From: DATKMG01 sp035541995
Lineage (GTDB): Bacteria > Acidobacteriota > Terriglobia > Versatilivoradales > Versatilivoraceae
Direction: 5' to 3'
NCBI GenBank assembly: GCA_035541995.1
Contig: DATKMG010000178.1
Span: 1-11,827, forward strand
Length of the DNA stretch: 11,827 bases
Notes under the pieces: generated by a model
What the model was told of the DNA's origin: nothing
The model's input: the letters and a program-made list of their open reading frames with translations, nothing else
The model's database searches: none
Part shown: in pieces, positions 1 to 6,370 of the stretch
How positions within the stretch are numbered: the first letter of the stretch is position 1
Layout of the letters: each line of letters starts with the position of its first letter
Made by a program: the position numbers and the translations under genes

Positions 1-47
1 TGACAAATCAGGAGATCAAGTTGTCGGCCTGCTGTATTCCTCCCATC

Positions 48-141
<94 letters not shown>

Positions 142-188
142 GTTCTTTCCTTCACAACCTCTGTCGTATTCAACAGGTTTGGCTTTCG

Positions 189-211
189 CCTGGAGTCTGA
201 AATCCTCCAGG
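189..211 (-). terminator. Possible hairpin downstream of the DUF4038 gene
   Basis: CCTGGAG (189-195) and CTCCAGG (205-211) form a perfect 7-bp stem with a 9-nt loop, about 40 nt beyond the stop codon of the minus-strand hydrolase gene. No U-run follows on either strand, so intrinsic termination is uncertain. It could instead be part of a degenerate insertion-sequence end, because GTGACA-type motifs lie immediately beside it. Confidence 0.3.
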
Positions 212-252
212 TGACACTTTCTCGTGTGACATTTCAATTGGGACCAGTAGCG

Positions 253-1644
253 TCACCTGCCCGGCCGCCCAAACCCCTTGGCTGCGTCATCCAGCACCAG
301 CACCCAATCGTTCCCTCGGCCGGGCGTGCCAGGAGGCGTGAATGTCCTCAGCCCTGCATTGCCGTAAACGCCGATAGACTGCGCCGCGCCGGTGCGCGGA
401 TCGTACCACCATGCTTTCACCTTGCTGCCTGAGAACTTTCCAAGGGCGACGTTCACGGGCTTTCCGGTCGGACAATACACAAAGGCGTAGCCCTCACCTC
501 GCGTCGCCTGCACGTGGTCTGGGCCCCGGGACGGGGACTCGGCGATCAACGACTGGTCCGGCACCCGTGACAGAAATGGCCGCGATTCGATGAGATGGCG
601 GACATGCTGCATCTGGGCGGCACCCGGCAGGTCGAGGCTGTCGATCCAGGTCCCACGCGCCAGTCCCACGGCCTCGCGTCCGGGTGCCTTCATCTGCCAG
701 ATGTCGTGACAACCGTAGGTGTGGCCGAGACCCCCGGCAAAGACCGCCCAGTAGGCTGCCTGCCGCACGTCGTACGCGTCGAACCATCCGTTCTGTTCCG
801 GCTTCCAGTTCACGGGATGATTCTCGTAACGCGGCTCCCCGTCAAAGGTAGGCTTTACGGGCGCAAGGTTGTAGTCATGCTCGATCATCAAGTAGTTCGC
901 TTTGTTCCGCTCGGAGTGACCTGACTGCATCATGTTGAAATTGAGCCACTCCTCGTTTTGAAACCATTTCGAGGAGGAGATCTCGCCATTCGGGTGAAAA
1001 GTGATCAGATGCCGTCCCCCGTCACCTTCTCTCAGTCCCAGCGCCATTGCGCGCCAGACAGGCACGACGCCATCCGCGGGCCGGTCCCCACCCAGAATCC
1101 AGATGATGTTGACATGGTCGCGATAGCGTGTGCCTAGGAATCGTCCATAGACTCGTGCATTTTGCTCGTTGAAAATCTCGGGGCCGCCGCCCCACATCTT
1201 CACGATTTTGTCGCCCCATGTTGGCAGCATGCCGATATACAATCCCTTCAGGCGCGCCAGATCAACAACGTCGTCGACGTGTGCAAAATAGGCCTCGTTG
1301 GGCCGGGTCGGATCATTGTCGTCCAGGGGACACTCGCCGTCGGCGTTCGGCACGTTCAGACCATCGAGTTCCGCCAGAACGACTGCCTGGATGACGGTGA
1401 ACCCTTTCTGGCAGCGATTTTCGAGATACCTGGCGGATTCCTCCCTGGTCAACCGGTGGAACAACTCCCAGGCCGTATCGCCCAGGTAGAAGAACGGCGT
1501 GCCGTCCGCATACACCAGGTATCGCCCGGTTGCCGATACCTTCAAGTCCCCGTGCTGAAAGTCCGCGGATTGGCCGGCCAGCATCATCGTCATGCCTATT
1601 GAAAGAGCAGTCCCATTTAGAAAAATGGACAGGCGTTTGTTCAT
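253..1644 (-). CDS. Secreted DUF4038 / apiosidase-like glycoside hydrolase with C-terminal 'putative collagen-binding' domain
   Basis: The 463-residue product starts with a signal peptide (basic MNKR, hydrophobic core to about residue 24, likely cleavage near AGQSA), so it should act in the periplasm or outside. Residues about 30-360 match the DUF4038 TIM-barrel family (GH140-like apiosidases). Visible family features are FFYLGDTAWELFHRL (51-65), the ILGGDRP segment with D187 as probable acid/base, and TFDGEPRYE with E270 as probable nucleophile. Residues about 375-453 resemble the small beta domain labelled 'putative collagen-binding', including AWWYDPRTG (411-419) and WVLVLDD. Known GH140 members release apiose from plant rhamnogalacturonan II. 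The substrate here is inferred only from family, and no polysaccharide-utilisation partners lie next to the gene. The start is supported by AAAAGGAG (1649-1656 on the complement), 4 nt before ATG. It is transcribed divergently from the nitrilase. Confidence 0.88.
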   Translation of the reverse strand: MNKRLSIFLNGTALSIGMTMMLAGQSADFQHGDLKVSATGRYLVYADGTPFFYLGDTAWELFHRLTREESARYLENRCQKGFTVIQAVVLAELDGLNVPNADGECPLDDNDPTRPNEAYFAHVDDVVDLARLKGLYIGMLPTWGDKIVKMWGGGPEIFNEQNARVYGRFLGTRYRDHVNIIWILGGDRPADGVVPVWRAMALGLREGDGGRHLITFHPNGEISSSKWFQNEEWLNFNMMQSGHSERNKANYLMIEHDYNLAPVKPTFDGEPRYENHPVNWKPEQNGWFDAYDVRQAAYWAVFAGGLGHTYGCHDIWQMKAPGREAVGLARGTWIDSLDLPGAAQMQHVRHLIESRPFLSRVPDQSLIAESPSRGPDHVQATRGEGYAFVYCPTGKPVNVALGKFSGSKVKAWWYDPRTGAAQSIGVYGNAGLRTFTPPGTPGRGNDWVLVLDDAAKGFGRPGR

Positions 1645-1688
1645 AAGGCTCCTTTTTCACAAGTGGCGATATAGGCAGAATTTGTTGC

Positions 1689-1716
1689 TTGACAGCCTCA
1701 TACTGCCTGATACGAT
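1689..1716 (+). promoter_or_regulatory. Candidate sigma70-type promoter for the nitrilase unit
   Basis: A consensus -35 box TTGACA (1689-1694) is followed, after 16 bp, by TACGAT (1711-1716), which matches four of six -10 positions. Transcription would start near 1723 and give a leader of about 195 nt before the nitrilase ATG. The site lies in the 273-bp divergent region between the hydrolase and the nitrilase. It is read by eye only. Acidobacterial housekeeping promoters are expected to resemble this consensus, but that is inference. Confidence 0.4.
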
Positions 1717-1917
1717 GTGGCCACAATGAGAGCGACCTCCATCTTATTCTTTCTTACCCGCGCAGCGTCAATAAGCGTTTTCTTGCCATTGACCACCTGC
1801 AGTGGGGGGACTCCTGACCCGGTCGGCGCTCCCCGATTTAAAGACTCTTCAGATCGGATACGGTCCCACTTCAAATTTGCCTCCCGCCCATTGAGTGGTG
1901 ACACTTCTATTTGAACT

Positions 1918-2958
1918 ATGAAACAACCCGACCGAGAAGTAAAGAAGGCGCGACTGGGCAAGCAGCCCGTCAAAGTGGCTGTCGTCCAGGCAGCACCCGT
2001 TGTCTTCAATCGTGAACAGACCCTGAAGAAAGTCAGGGCCCTCGCACGCGATGCGGCTCTTCAAGGCGCCCGGCTGGTGCTTTTCCCCGAGGCGTTTGTC
2101 TCCGCCTATCCTCGTGGGCTCGATTTCGGTGCAGTCGTCGGTTCACGGTCGGAGCAAGGCCGCGAAGACTTCCGTCGCTATTGGGAGAGCAGTGTGGACG
2201 TCCCCGGTCCAGCCGTTGAAGATCTAGGCCGGACGGCGCGGGACAACGGCATTTACCTTGTCATCGGTGTCGTCGAGCGGAGCGGGGGCACTCTCTACTG
2301 CTCGGTATTGTTCTTTGCCTCCGATGGAGGCTTTCTGGGCAAGCACCGGAAGATCATGCCGACTGGATCTGAGCGCCTGGTTTGGGGGTTCGGCGACGGT
2401 TCCACGATGCCGGTTTTCGAGACGCCGTTAGGAAGGCTCGGCGCAGTGATCTGTTGGGAGAACTACTTACCCTTAATGAGAACGGCGATGTACGCCAAGG
2501 GCATCGAGATTTATTGCGCGCCCACAGCCGACAGCCGAGACTCCTGGATCGCTTCAATGCGGCACATCGCAGTAGAGGGGCGGTGCTTCGTGCTTTCCTC
2601 GAACCAGTTCAACCGGCGGCGTGATTTTCCAGATGATTACAGTTCACTCCTTGGCAAAGCTCCCGAAGCGATCATCACCCGCGGAGGCAGCTGTATCGTT
2701 GATCCGTTCGGTAATTTTCTGGCAGGGCCTGACATGGAAGACGAAGTGATTCTGACTGCCGAGATCGATCGCGGGCAAATCATCCGCGGCAAGTACGACC
2801 TGGATGTGGTCGGCCATTATGCCCGGCCGGACATTTTCCAACTCTTCGTGGACGAGCGCCCGAAGCACCCCGTAACGACGCAGGCCGGCGCGGCGGGGCA
2901 TAAAGAAAAACCGGCGCCTCAAAAAAATCGCCAAGCTGTTCCGGGCCCCGGGAAATAG
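1918..2958 (+). CDS. Nitrilase (carbon-nitrogen hydrolase, nitrilase branch)
   Basis: The product has 346 residues and shows the full nitrilase Glu-Lys-Cys triad: E58 in LFPEAF, K145 in KHRKIMPT, and C179 in AVICWENY. Segments PTGSERLVWGFGDGS (148-162), IYCAPTADSRDSW (198-210), SMRHIAVEGRCFVLSSNQF (213-231) and GGSCIVDPFGN (256-266) are typical of true nitrilases (EC 3.5.5.1; nitrile + 2 H2O to carboxylic acid + NH3) rather than amidases. The enzyme is expected to be cytoplasmic and to assemble into oligomers or spirals. The first in-frame ATG is used, since a stop lies two codons upstream. No clear Shine-Dalgarno is present, and about 17 residues precede the conserved VKVAVVQAAP strand, so a slightly later non-ATG start is possible. 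The last 30 residues are Lys/Pro-rich and probably disordered. It leads a possible operon with the lactate-permease-like gene and an aldo/keto reductase. Substrate choice cannot be read from the sequence. Confidence 0.93.
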   Translation: MKQPDREVKKARLGKQPVKVAVVQAAPVVFNREQTLKKVRALARDAALQGARLVLFPEAFVSAYPRGLDFGAVVGSRSEQGREDFRRYWESSVDVPGPAVEDLGRTARDNGIYLVIGVVERSGGTLYCSVLFFASDGGFLGKHRKIMPTGSERLVWGFGDGSTMPVFETPLGRLGAVICWENYLPLMRTAMYAKGIEIYCAPTADSRDSWIASMRHIAVEGRCFVLSSNQFNRRRDFPDDYSSLLGKAPEAIITRGGSCIVDPFGNFLAGPDMEDEVILTAEIDRGQIIRGKYDLDVVGHYARPDIFQLFVDERPKHPVTTQAGAAGHKEKPAPQKNRQAVPGPGK

Positions 2959-3015
2959 AAATTTGGACGGCGGATGAATCACCTCAGTGACGGTTTTTAA
3001 CCCTGATGTTATGTG

Positions 3016-3023
3016 CGGGAGGG
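3016..3023 (+). promoter_or_regulatory. Shine-Dalgarno deciding the permease start
   Basis: CGGGAGGG contains GGAGG (3018-3022) and lies 7 nt upstream of ATG 3030. It lies downstream of the alternative in-frame ATG at 3006, which has no such signal. This favours 3030 as the true start. Confidence 0.7.
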
Positions 3024-3029
3024 CCTCCA

Positions 3030-4670
3030 ATGGACTTTGTGCTTGCTGTGGTCTGGCCGCAGCCGCTAAACCCGCTCCATTCCATTGCGCTATCTGCGCT
3101 GGTAGCCGCGGTTCCCCTCATTCTGGTCCTCGTTTTGATGGGAGGCTATCGCAAGAGCGGCCTGTTCGCCTCGGCGTGGGGTTTGGGAACGGCGGGATTG
3201 CTGGCGCTGCTCATCTGGCACATGCCGCTGACCCTCGTCCTGTGGAGTGCTGTCTATGGGTTCATTTATGCGGTCTGGCCGATTCTGTGGATCGTCTTCG
3301 GCGGTCTGTGGCTCTACAACCTCACGCAAGACACGGGAAAATTCGAGCTGCTTCGGCGCTGGATGGAAGAGCATGCCTCTGGAGACCCCTGTATCCAGGC
3401 GATTCTGGTGGCTTTCTGTTTCGGGGCTCTCCTGGAAGGCAGTGCGGGTTTCGGCACGCCGGTAGCGGTAACCGCCTGTCTGCTGGCCGGTCTCGGTCTT
3501 GAACCTCGCCGGGCAGTCATTGTCGCGCTGATTGCGAACACAGCGCCGGTAGCCTTCGGGGGACTGGGCCTTCCCATTGTTGCGCTGGCTGGAGTAACGG
3601 GACTTGACCTCTACCAGCTCTCCTCCATGGCCGGGAGACAGGTTCCTTTTCTCTCCTTCATCCTTCCGGCTTATCTGGTTTGGGTAGTCGCTCGGGGCCA
3701 GGGCTTGAGACGAACCTGGCCGGCTGCGCTGGTCGCCGGCAGCACCTTCGCCCTTGCTCAGTTCCTGGTATCCAACCTGTGGGGACCTTACGCGACAGAC
3801 ATCATCGCCGCATCGGCTTCGATCGCCGCCCTGGTGACTTTTCTCCGCTTCTGGGTTCCGGACGGTACAAGCCAAAACCAGTTGGGCGAGAGATCTCCGG
3901 CCCCGCTTGCAGTTGCAGATCCTGATCCCCCTGCCCTCTCCTCCAGGCAAGCTATTGTGGCGTGGCTACCCTGGGTGATGCTGGCCGCAGTGATGGTCTT
4001 GTGGTCTTACCTCAAGCTATTCCAGGTGGGCCAGATCATAATTCCAATACCCAAACTGCATAATAACGTGATTATCACCCTTTACCAGAAACCCTACTCG
4101 GCACTTTACTCCTTCCAGCCTCTTGGCATAGGGACCGCGGTTCTGGCCGCGACCGTGCTAACGGCACTTTGCATTCGAGCTGGTTTTCAGGTCGTGCTGA
4201 AATCCGGATCCAAGACGCTGCGCCAGTTGCGACTTCCCGGGCTGACCGTCATGATGATTGTCGGCCTGGCTTATCTTTACAACTATTCGGGAATGGCCTA
4301 CACGCTGGGGGCTGCTGTGGCACGGATAGGCCCGGCCTTTCCTCTGGTCAGCAGCTACCTGGGTTGGGTGGCGTGTTTCCTCAGCGGCAGTGACACTGCC
4401 AGCAACCTGTTATTCGGCAATCTGCAAGTGGCAGCAGCTCACCAGCTTCATTTAAGCCCGGTGCTGCTGGCTGCCATGAATTCTTCGGGAGCGGTCACCG
4501 GGAAAATGATCTCGCCTCAAAATATAGCGGTCGGAGTCACGACCGTCGCTCTGATCGGCCAGGAAGGCCGAATCCTGCGCGGTACCTTCTGGCACAGTGT
4601 CTTGCTCGCTTTCATGCTTGGTCTCGTGGCTTTGGCGCAGGCATACTGGCTGCCGGGAATGGTTCCTTAG
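3030..4670 (+). CDS. L-lactate permease family transporter (LctP/LldP type)
   Basis: This polytopic inner-membrane protein has 546 residues from the chosen ATG, close to the roughly 550 residues of E. coli LldP. It is hydrophobic throughout, with about 12-14 membrane segments. Family motifs are clear (numbered from ATG 3030): GALLEGSAGFGTPVA (132-146), NTAPVAFGGLGLPIVAL (170-186), and near the C terminus GSDTASNLLFGNLQ and SSGAVTGKMISPQNIAVG. Members (TCDB 2.A.14) move L- or D-lactate or glycolate with protons. The exact substrate here is unknown. The open frame extends 8 codons further upstream to 3006, but the ribosome binding site supports 3030. It begins 71 nt after the nitrilase and precedes an aldo/keto reductase. 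A role in moving a hydroxy- or carboxylic acid produced by the nitrilase is a reasonable inference from position, not shown. Confidence 0.93.
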   Translation: MDFVLAVVWPQPLNPLHSIALSALVAAVPLILVLVLMGGYRKSGLFASAWGLGTAGLLALLIWHMPLTLVLWSAVYGFIYAVWPILWIVFGGLWLYNLTQDTGKFELLRRWMEEHASGDPCIQAILVAFCFGALLEGSAGFGTPVAVTACLLAGLGLEPRRAVIVALIANTAPVAFGGLGLPIVALAGVTGLDLYQLSSMAGRQVPFLSFILPAYLVWVVARGQGLRRTWPAALVAGSTFALAQFLVSNLWGPYATDIIAASASIAALVTFLRFWVPDGTSQNQLGERSPAPLAVADPDPPALSSRQAIVAWLPWVMLAAVMVLWSYLKLFQVGQIIIPIPKLHNNVIITLYQKPYSALYSFQPLGIGTAVLAATVLTALCIRAGFQVVLKSGSKTLRQLRLPGLTVMMIVGLAYLYNYSGMAYTLGAAVARIGPAFPLVSSYLGWVACFLSGSDTASNLLFGNLQVAAAHQLHLSPVLLAAMNSSGAVTGKMISPQNIAVGVTTVALIGQEGRILRGTFWHSVLLAFMLGLVALAQAYWLPGMVP

Positions 4671-4685
4671 GCAGGTTAAATAAGG

Positions 4686-4717
4686 TCCCTCATTCGGGTT
4701 GCACCCAATGAGGGAGG
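4686..4717 (+). promoter_or_regulatory. Hairpin overlapping the reductase Shine-Dalgarno
   Basis: TCCCTCATT (4686-4694) pairs perfectly with AATGAGGGA (4707-4715). Inside, after one bulged C, GGG (4696-4698) pairs with CCC (4704-4706) around the loop TTGCA, making a 12-bp stem with one bulge. The 3' arm includes most of the purine-rich AGGGAGG (4711-4717), the only good ribosome-binding candidate for the reductase ATG at 4731. No U-run follows, so an ordinary intrinsic terminator is less likely. Translational masking, an mRNA-stability element or factor-dependent attenuation between permease and reductase are possible. Confidence 0.55.
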
Positions 4718-4730
4718 TGCGTTTGCCCGA

Positions 4731-5594
4731 ATGACAAGTTCAAAGCAGAATACCTCGATGCCAACCGAACAGCCTCCAGTCGTCCCCGATTTCCTTTACG
4801 GCACTGCCTGGAAGGAAGACCGCACCCCGGCCCTCACTGAGCTTGCGGTCCAGATGGGTTTTCGAGGCATCGACACGGCCAATCAGCCGCGGCATTATTT
4901 CGAAGCCGGAGTGGGCCAGGGCCTGGCCACTGCCTTTCGCGCGGGGGTAGTAACGCGTGCAGATCTCTTTTTACAGACGAAATTCACCTATCAGTCCGGT
5001 CAGGACCACCGACTGCCCTACGATCCTGCGGCCAGCCTTTCCGCTCAAGTGGCTCAATCGATGGCCAGCTCACTCGATCATCTCGGGACCGATTACGTCG
5101 ACGGTTACGTATTGCATGGGCCCTCTTCCCGGTTCGACTGGACCCATACTGACATCGATGCGTGGGAAGCGATGATGAAGGAGCGGGATGCCGGTCGTAC
5201 GCGTCTCCTCGGTGTAAGCAATGTTTCTCTGCAGCAGCTTGAACAGATGGCGGCGGTCCACGCCGAGGCCCCTGCCTTTGTGCAAAACCGATGTTTCGCG
5301 CGCCTCGGTTGGGACCGCGACGTCCGGGCATTTTGCAAGGAGCGAAAGATCGTGTATCAGGGCTTCTCGCTTCTCACCGCGAATGCAGAGGTATTGCATT
5401 CTCCTCTGGTCATCGGCCTCGCTGCTCGCGCTAAAGTCACTCCGGCTCAGATTGTATTCAGCTTCGCACGGCTGATCGGCATCCTGCCATTGACCGGCAC
5501 ATCCAACGCCGGTCACATGAAAGAGGACCTGGCCAGTCTCGGCCTGGCGCTTTCGGCGGACGCGGTGCGGGCGATTGAGTCTCTAGCCGGCTGA
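4731..5594 (+). CDS. Aldo/keto reductase
   Basis: This 287-residue protein is a cytoplasmic NAD(P)H-dependent (beta/alpha)8-barrel oxidoreductase of the aldo/keto reductase superfamily, near the usual length. The catalytic tetrad can be placed at D48 (GIDTAN), Y56, K84 (LQTKFT) and H129 (YVLHG). Cofactor-side motifs GVSN (161-164), QNRC (185-188) and LTGTSNAGH (254-262) are also present. D48 and Y56 are 8 residues apart instead of the usual 5, because of the insert NQPRH. The subfamily is therefore not one of the textbook ones, and the substrate is not assignable. The ATG at 4731 lies 13 nt after AGGGAGG. A second in-frame ATG at 4758 would still include the whole domain, since the conserved part begins at FLYGTAWKED (21-30). 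The gene is 60 nt downstream of the permease on the same strand, so co-transcription is plausible but interrupted by a strong hairpin. Confidence 0.9.
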   Translation: MTSSKQNTSMPTEQPPVVPDFLYGTAWKEDRTPALTELAVQMGFRGIDTANQPRHYFEAGVGQGLATAFRAGVVTRADLFLQTKFTYQSGQDHRLPYDPAASLSAQVAQSMASSLDHLGTDYVDGYVLHGPSSRFDWTHTDIDAWEAMMKERDAGRTRLLGVSNVSLQQLEQMAAVHAEAPAFVQNRCFARLGWDRDVRAFCKERKIVYQGFSLLTANAEVLHSPLVIGLAARAKVTPAQIVFSFARLIGILPLTGTSNAGHMKEDLASLGLALSADAVRAIESLAG

Positions 5595-5602
5595 CTGCCG
5601 GC
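5586..5602. terminator. GC-rich hairpin over the reductase stop codon
   Basis: GCCGGC (5586-5591) and GCCGGC (5597-5602) pair as a 6-bp all-GC stem around loop TGACT, which contains the TGA stop. No T-run follows. It could act as a weak transcription end or as protection of the mRNA 3' end. Confidence 0.3.
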
Positions 5603-5660
5603 ACATATGAGACGAACATTGCATCACTCAGACTATTTATTGTTGGACAACAGTCGCCAG

Positions 5661-5677
5661 CTTCCAATGTTTGGAAG
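5661..5677. terminator. Hairpin between convergent reductase and cupin genes
   Basis: CTTCCAA-TGT-TTGGAAG is a perfect 7-bp stem with a 3-nt loop in the 185-bp region between the two gene ends. Its position suits a bidirectional terminator, but neither flank has a U-run. The same region also holds TGTTG-GA-CAACA (5641-5652), a weaker hairpin. Confidence 0.35.
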
Positions 5678-5779
5678 ATACCCAATTGAGAGCGGGCACT
5701 TCACGGTTACCCATTCTGCCCATCGGAAGGTGCCAGCTGCCGGGTGACACTCGTTCAAACGCTTACTTTCTGACCCCTC

Positions 5780-6151
5780 TCATTTCTTCAGTTCAATGAC
5801 GAGAGCCCGACTCTCGGTAGTCCCGATGTTTTCGGTGCCGTGGGTCTCGGGCTCTGACCATCGAGTCGTACCAGCCTTGATCTCACGCTCTTCGCTCTTG
5901 CCGTCAGGTGATGTGTACTTCACCTTTCCGCCACTCAGCGAATAGACAATAGTGGCCGGGTGCGAATGCATCTCCAGCTTGTCGCCCGGTTTGAGTACAA
6001 CCCGGGTCACTCGCACTCGATCATTGTCGAGCAGCACCTTGCAGTTTTTGGGGGCCACCTTCACCATGTCTTGCGCCCGCAGGGTCGGGATTGCAAGGAC
6101 CAGGAAGGCAATGGAGACAATACAACCGGACACACACCTTACGTGTTTCAT
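5780..6151 (-). CDS. Small secreted cupin-domain protein
   Basis: The product has 123 residues. A signal peptide covers about 1-26 (MKHVRCVSGC then a hydrophobic run, likely cut at TLRA-QD), so it is exported. The rest is a single cupin barrel: VLKPGDKLEMHSHP (52-65) carries metal-ligand candidates H62 and H64, and AGTTRWSEPETHGTENIG (93-110) supplies H104. The glutamate usual after HxH in cupin motif 1 is replaced by a hydrophobic residue (around I68/V69), leaving three histidines. A bound metal is possible but not certain. The frame is open further upstream to 6262, but ATG 6151 is chosen for three reasons: GAGGAGGAG lies 7 nt before it, a signal peptide begins there, and a near-consensus promoter lies inside the extension. 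No enzymatic role can be assigned. It is transcribed alone. Confidence 0.85.
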   Translation of the reverse strand: MKHVRCVSGCIVSIAFLVLAIPTLRAQDMVKVAPKNCKVLLDNDRVRVTRVVLKPGDKLEMHSHPATIVYSLSGGKVKYTSPDGKSEEREIKAGTTRWSEPETHGTENIGTTESRALVIELKK

Positions 6152-6158
6152 AGGGATA

Positions 6159-6167
6159 CTCCTCCTC
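6159..6167 (-). promoter_or_regulatory. Strong Shine-Dalgarno of the cupin gene
   Basis: On the minus strand GAGGAGGAG lies 7 nt before ATG 6151. It settles the start against the longer open frame reaching 6262. Confidence 0.75.
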
Positions 6168-6191
6168 GTTTTATTGGGATTGGATGTGTCT

Positions 6192-6220
6192 CTTATATCC
6201 TGATATTGGGAGAGAGTCAA
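6192..6220 (-). promoter_or_regulatory. Near-consensus sigma70-type promoter for the cupin gene
   Basis: On the minus strand TTGACT (6220-6215) is followed by a 17-bp spacer and TATAAG (6197-6192). Five of six bases match consensus in each box, at the ideal spacing. Transcription would begin near 6185, leaving a leader of about 34 nt that carries the strong ribosome binding site. This is the best promoter visible in the window and implies solid constitutive transcription unless it is repressed. Confidence 0.65.
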
Positions 6221-6370
6221 CCTCATTCCCCCATGTGCGCAAGCAAAAGTGACGTCCAGCACGGGTAAGAATTGCGGAATCGGAATATGGGTTTGGCCGG
6301 GCGGCTAATACACGGGATTTCACCATTCATTTGCCAATATCGATGAGACGATCTAGGGTCTCTTTATCAG

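Noticed and set aside
1717..1914. Plus-strand frame (65 codons) with a hydrophobic start, ending one codon before the nitrilase ATG and in the same frame
   Set aside because: The N terminus superficially resembles a lipoprotein signal, but there is no ribosome binding site, the cysteine context (LTTC) is a poor lipobox, and the rest shows no family likeness. Chance is more likely than a leader peptide or readthrough fusion.
2959..3029. TCAC-CTCA-GTGA followed by a short T-run between the nitrilase and permease genes
   Set aside because: The stem is only 4 bp and too weak to be called a terminator.
3090..3950. Long minus-strand frame of 286 codons
   Set aside because: It is antisense to the lactate permease. 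Its highly charged low-complexity composition is typical of a shadow frame.
5720..5737. Similarity of CCCATCGGAAGGTGCC to the tRNA 5' end and flank (43-58)
   Set aside because: A match of about 16 bases with one 1-2 base difference to the 5' part of the tRNA is not how integration sites form (those use the 3' part). It is treated as coincidence.
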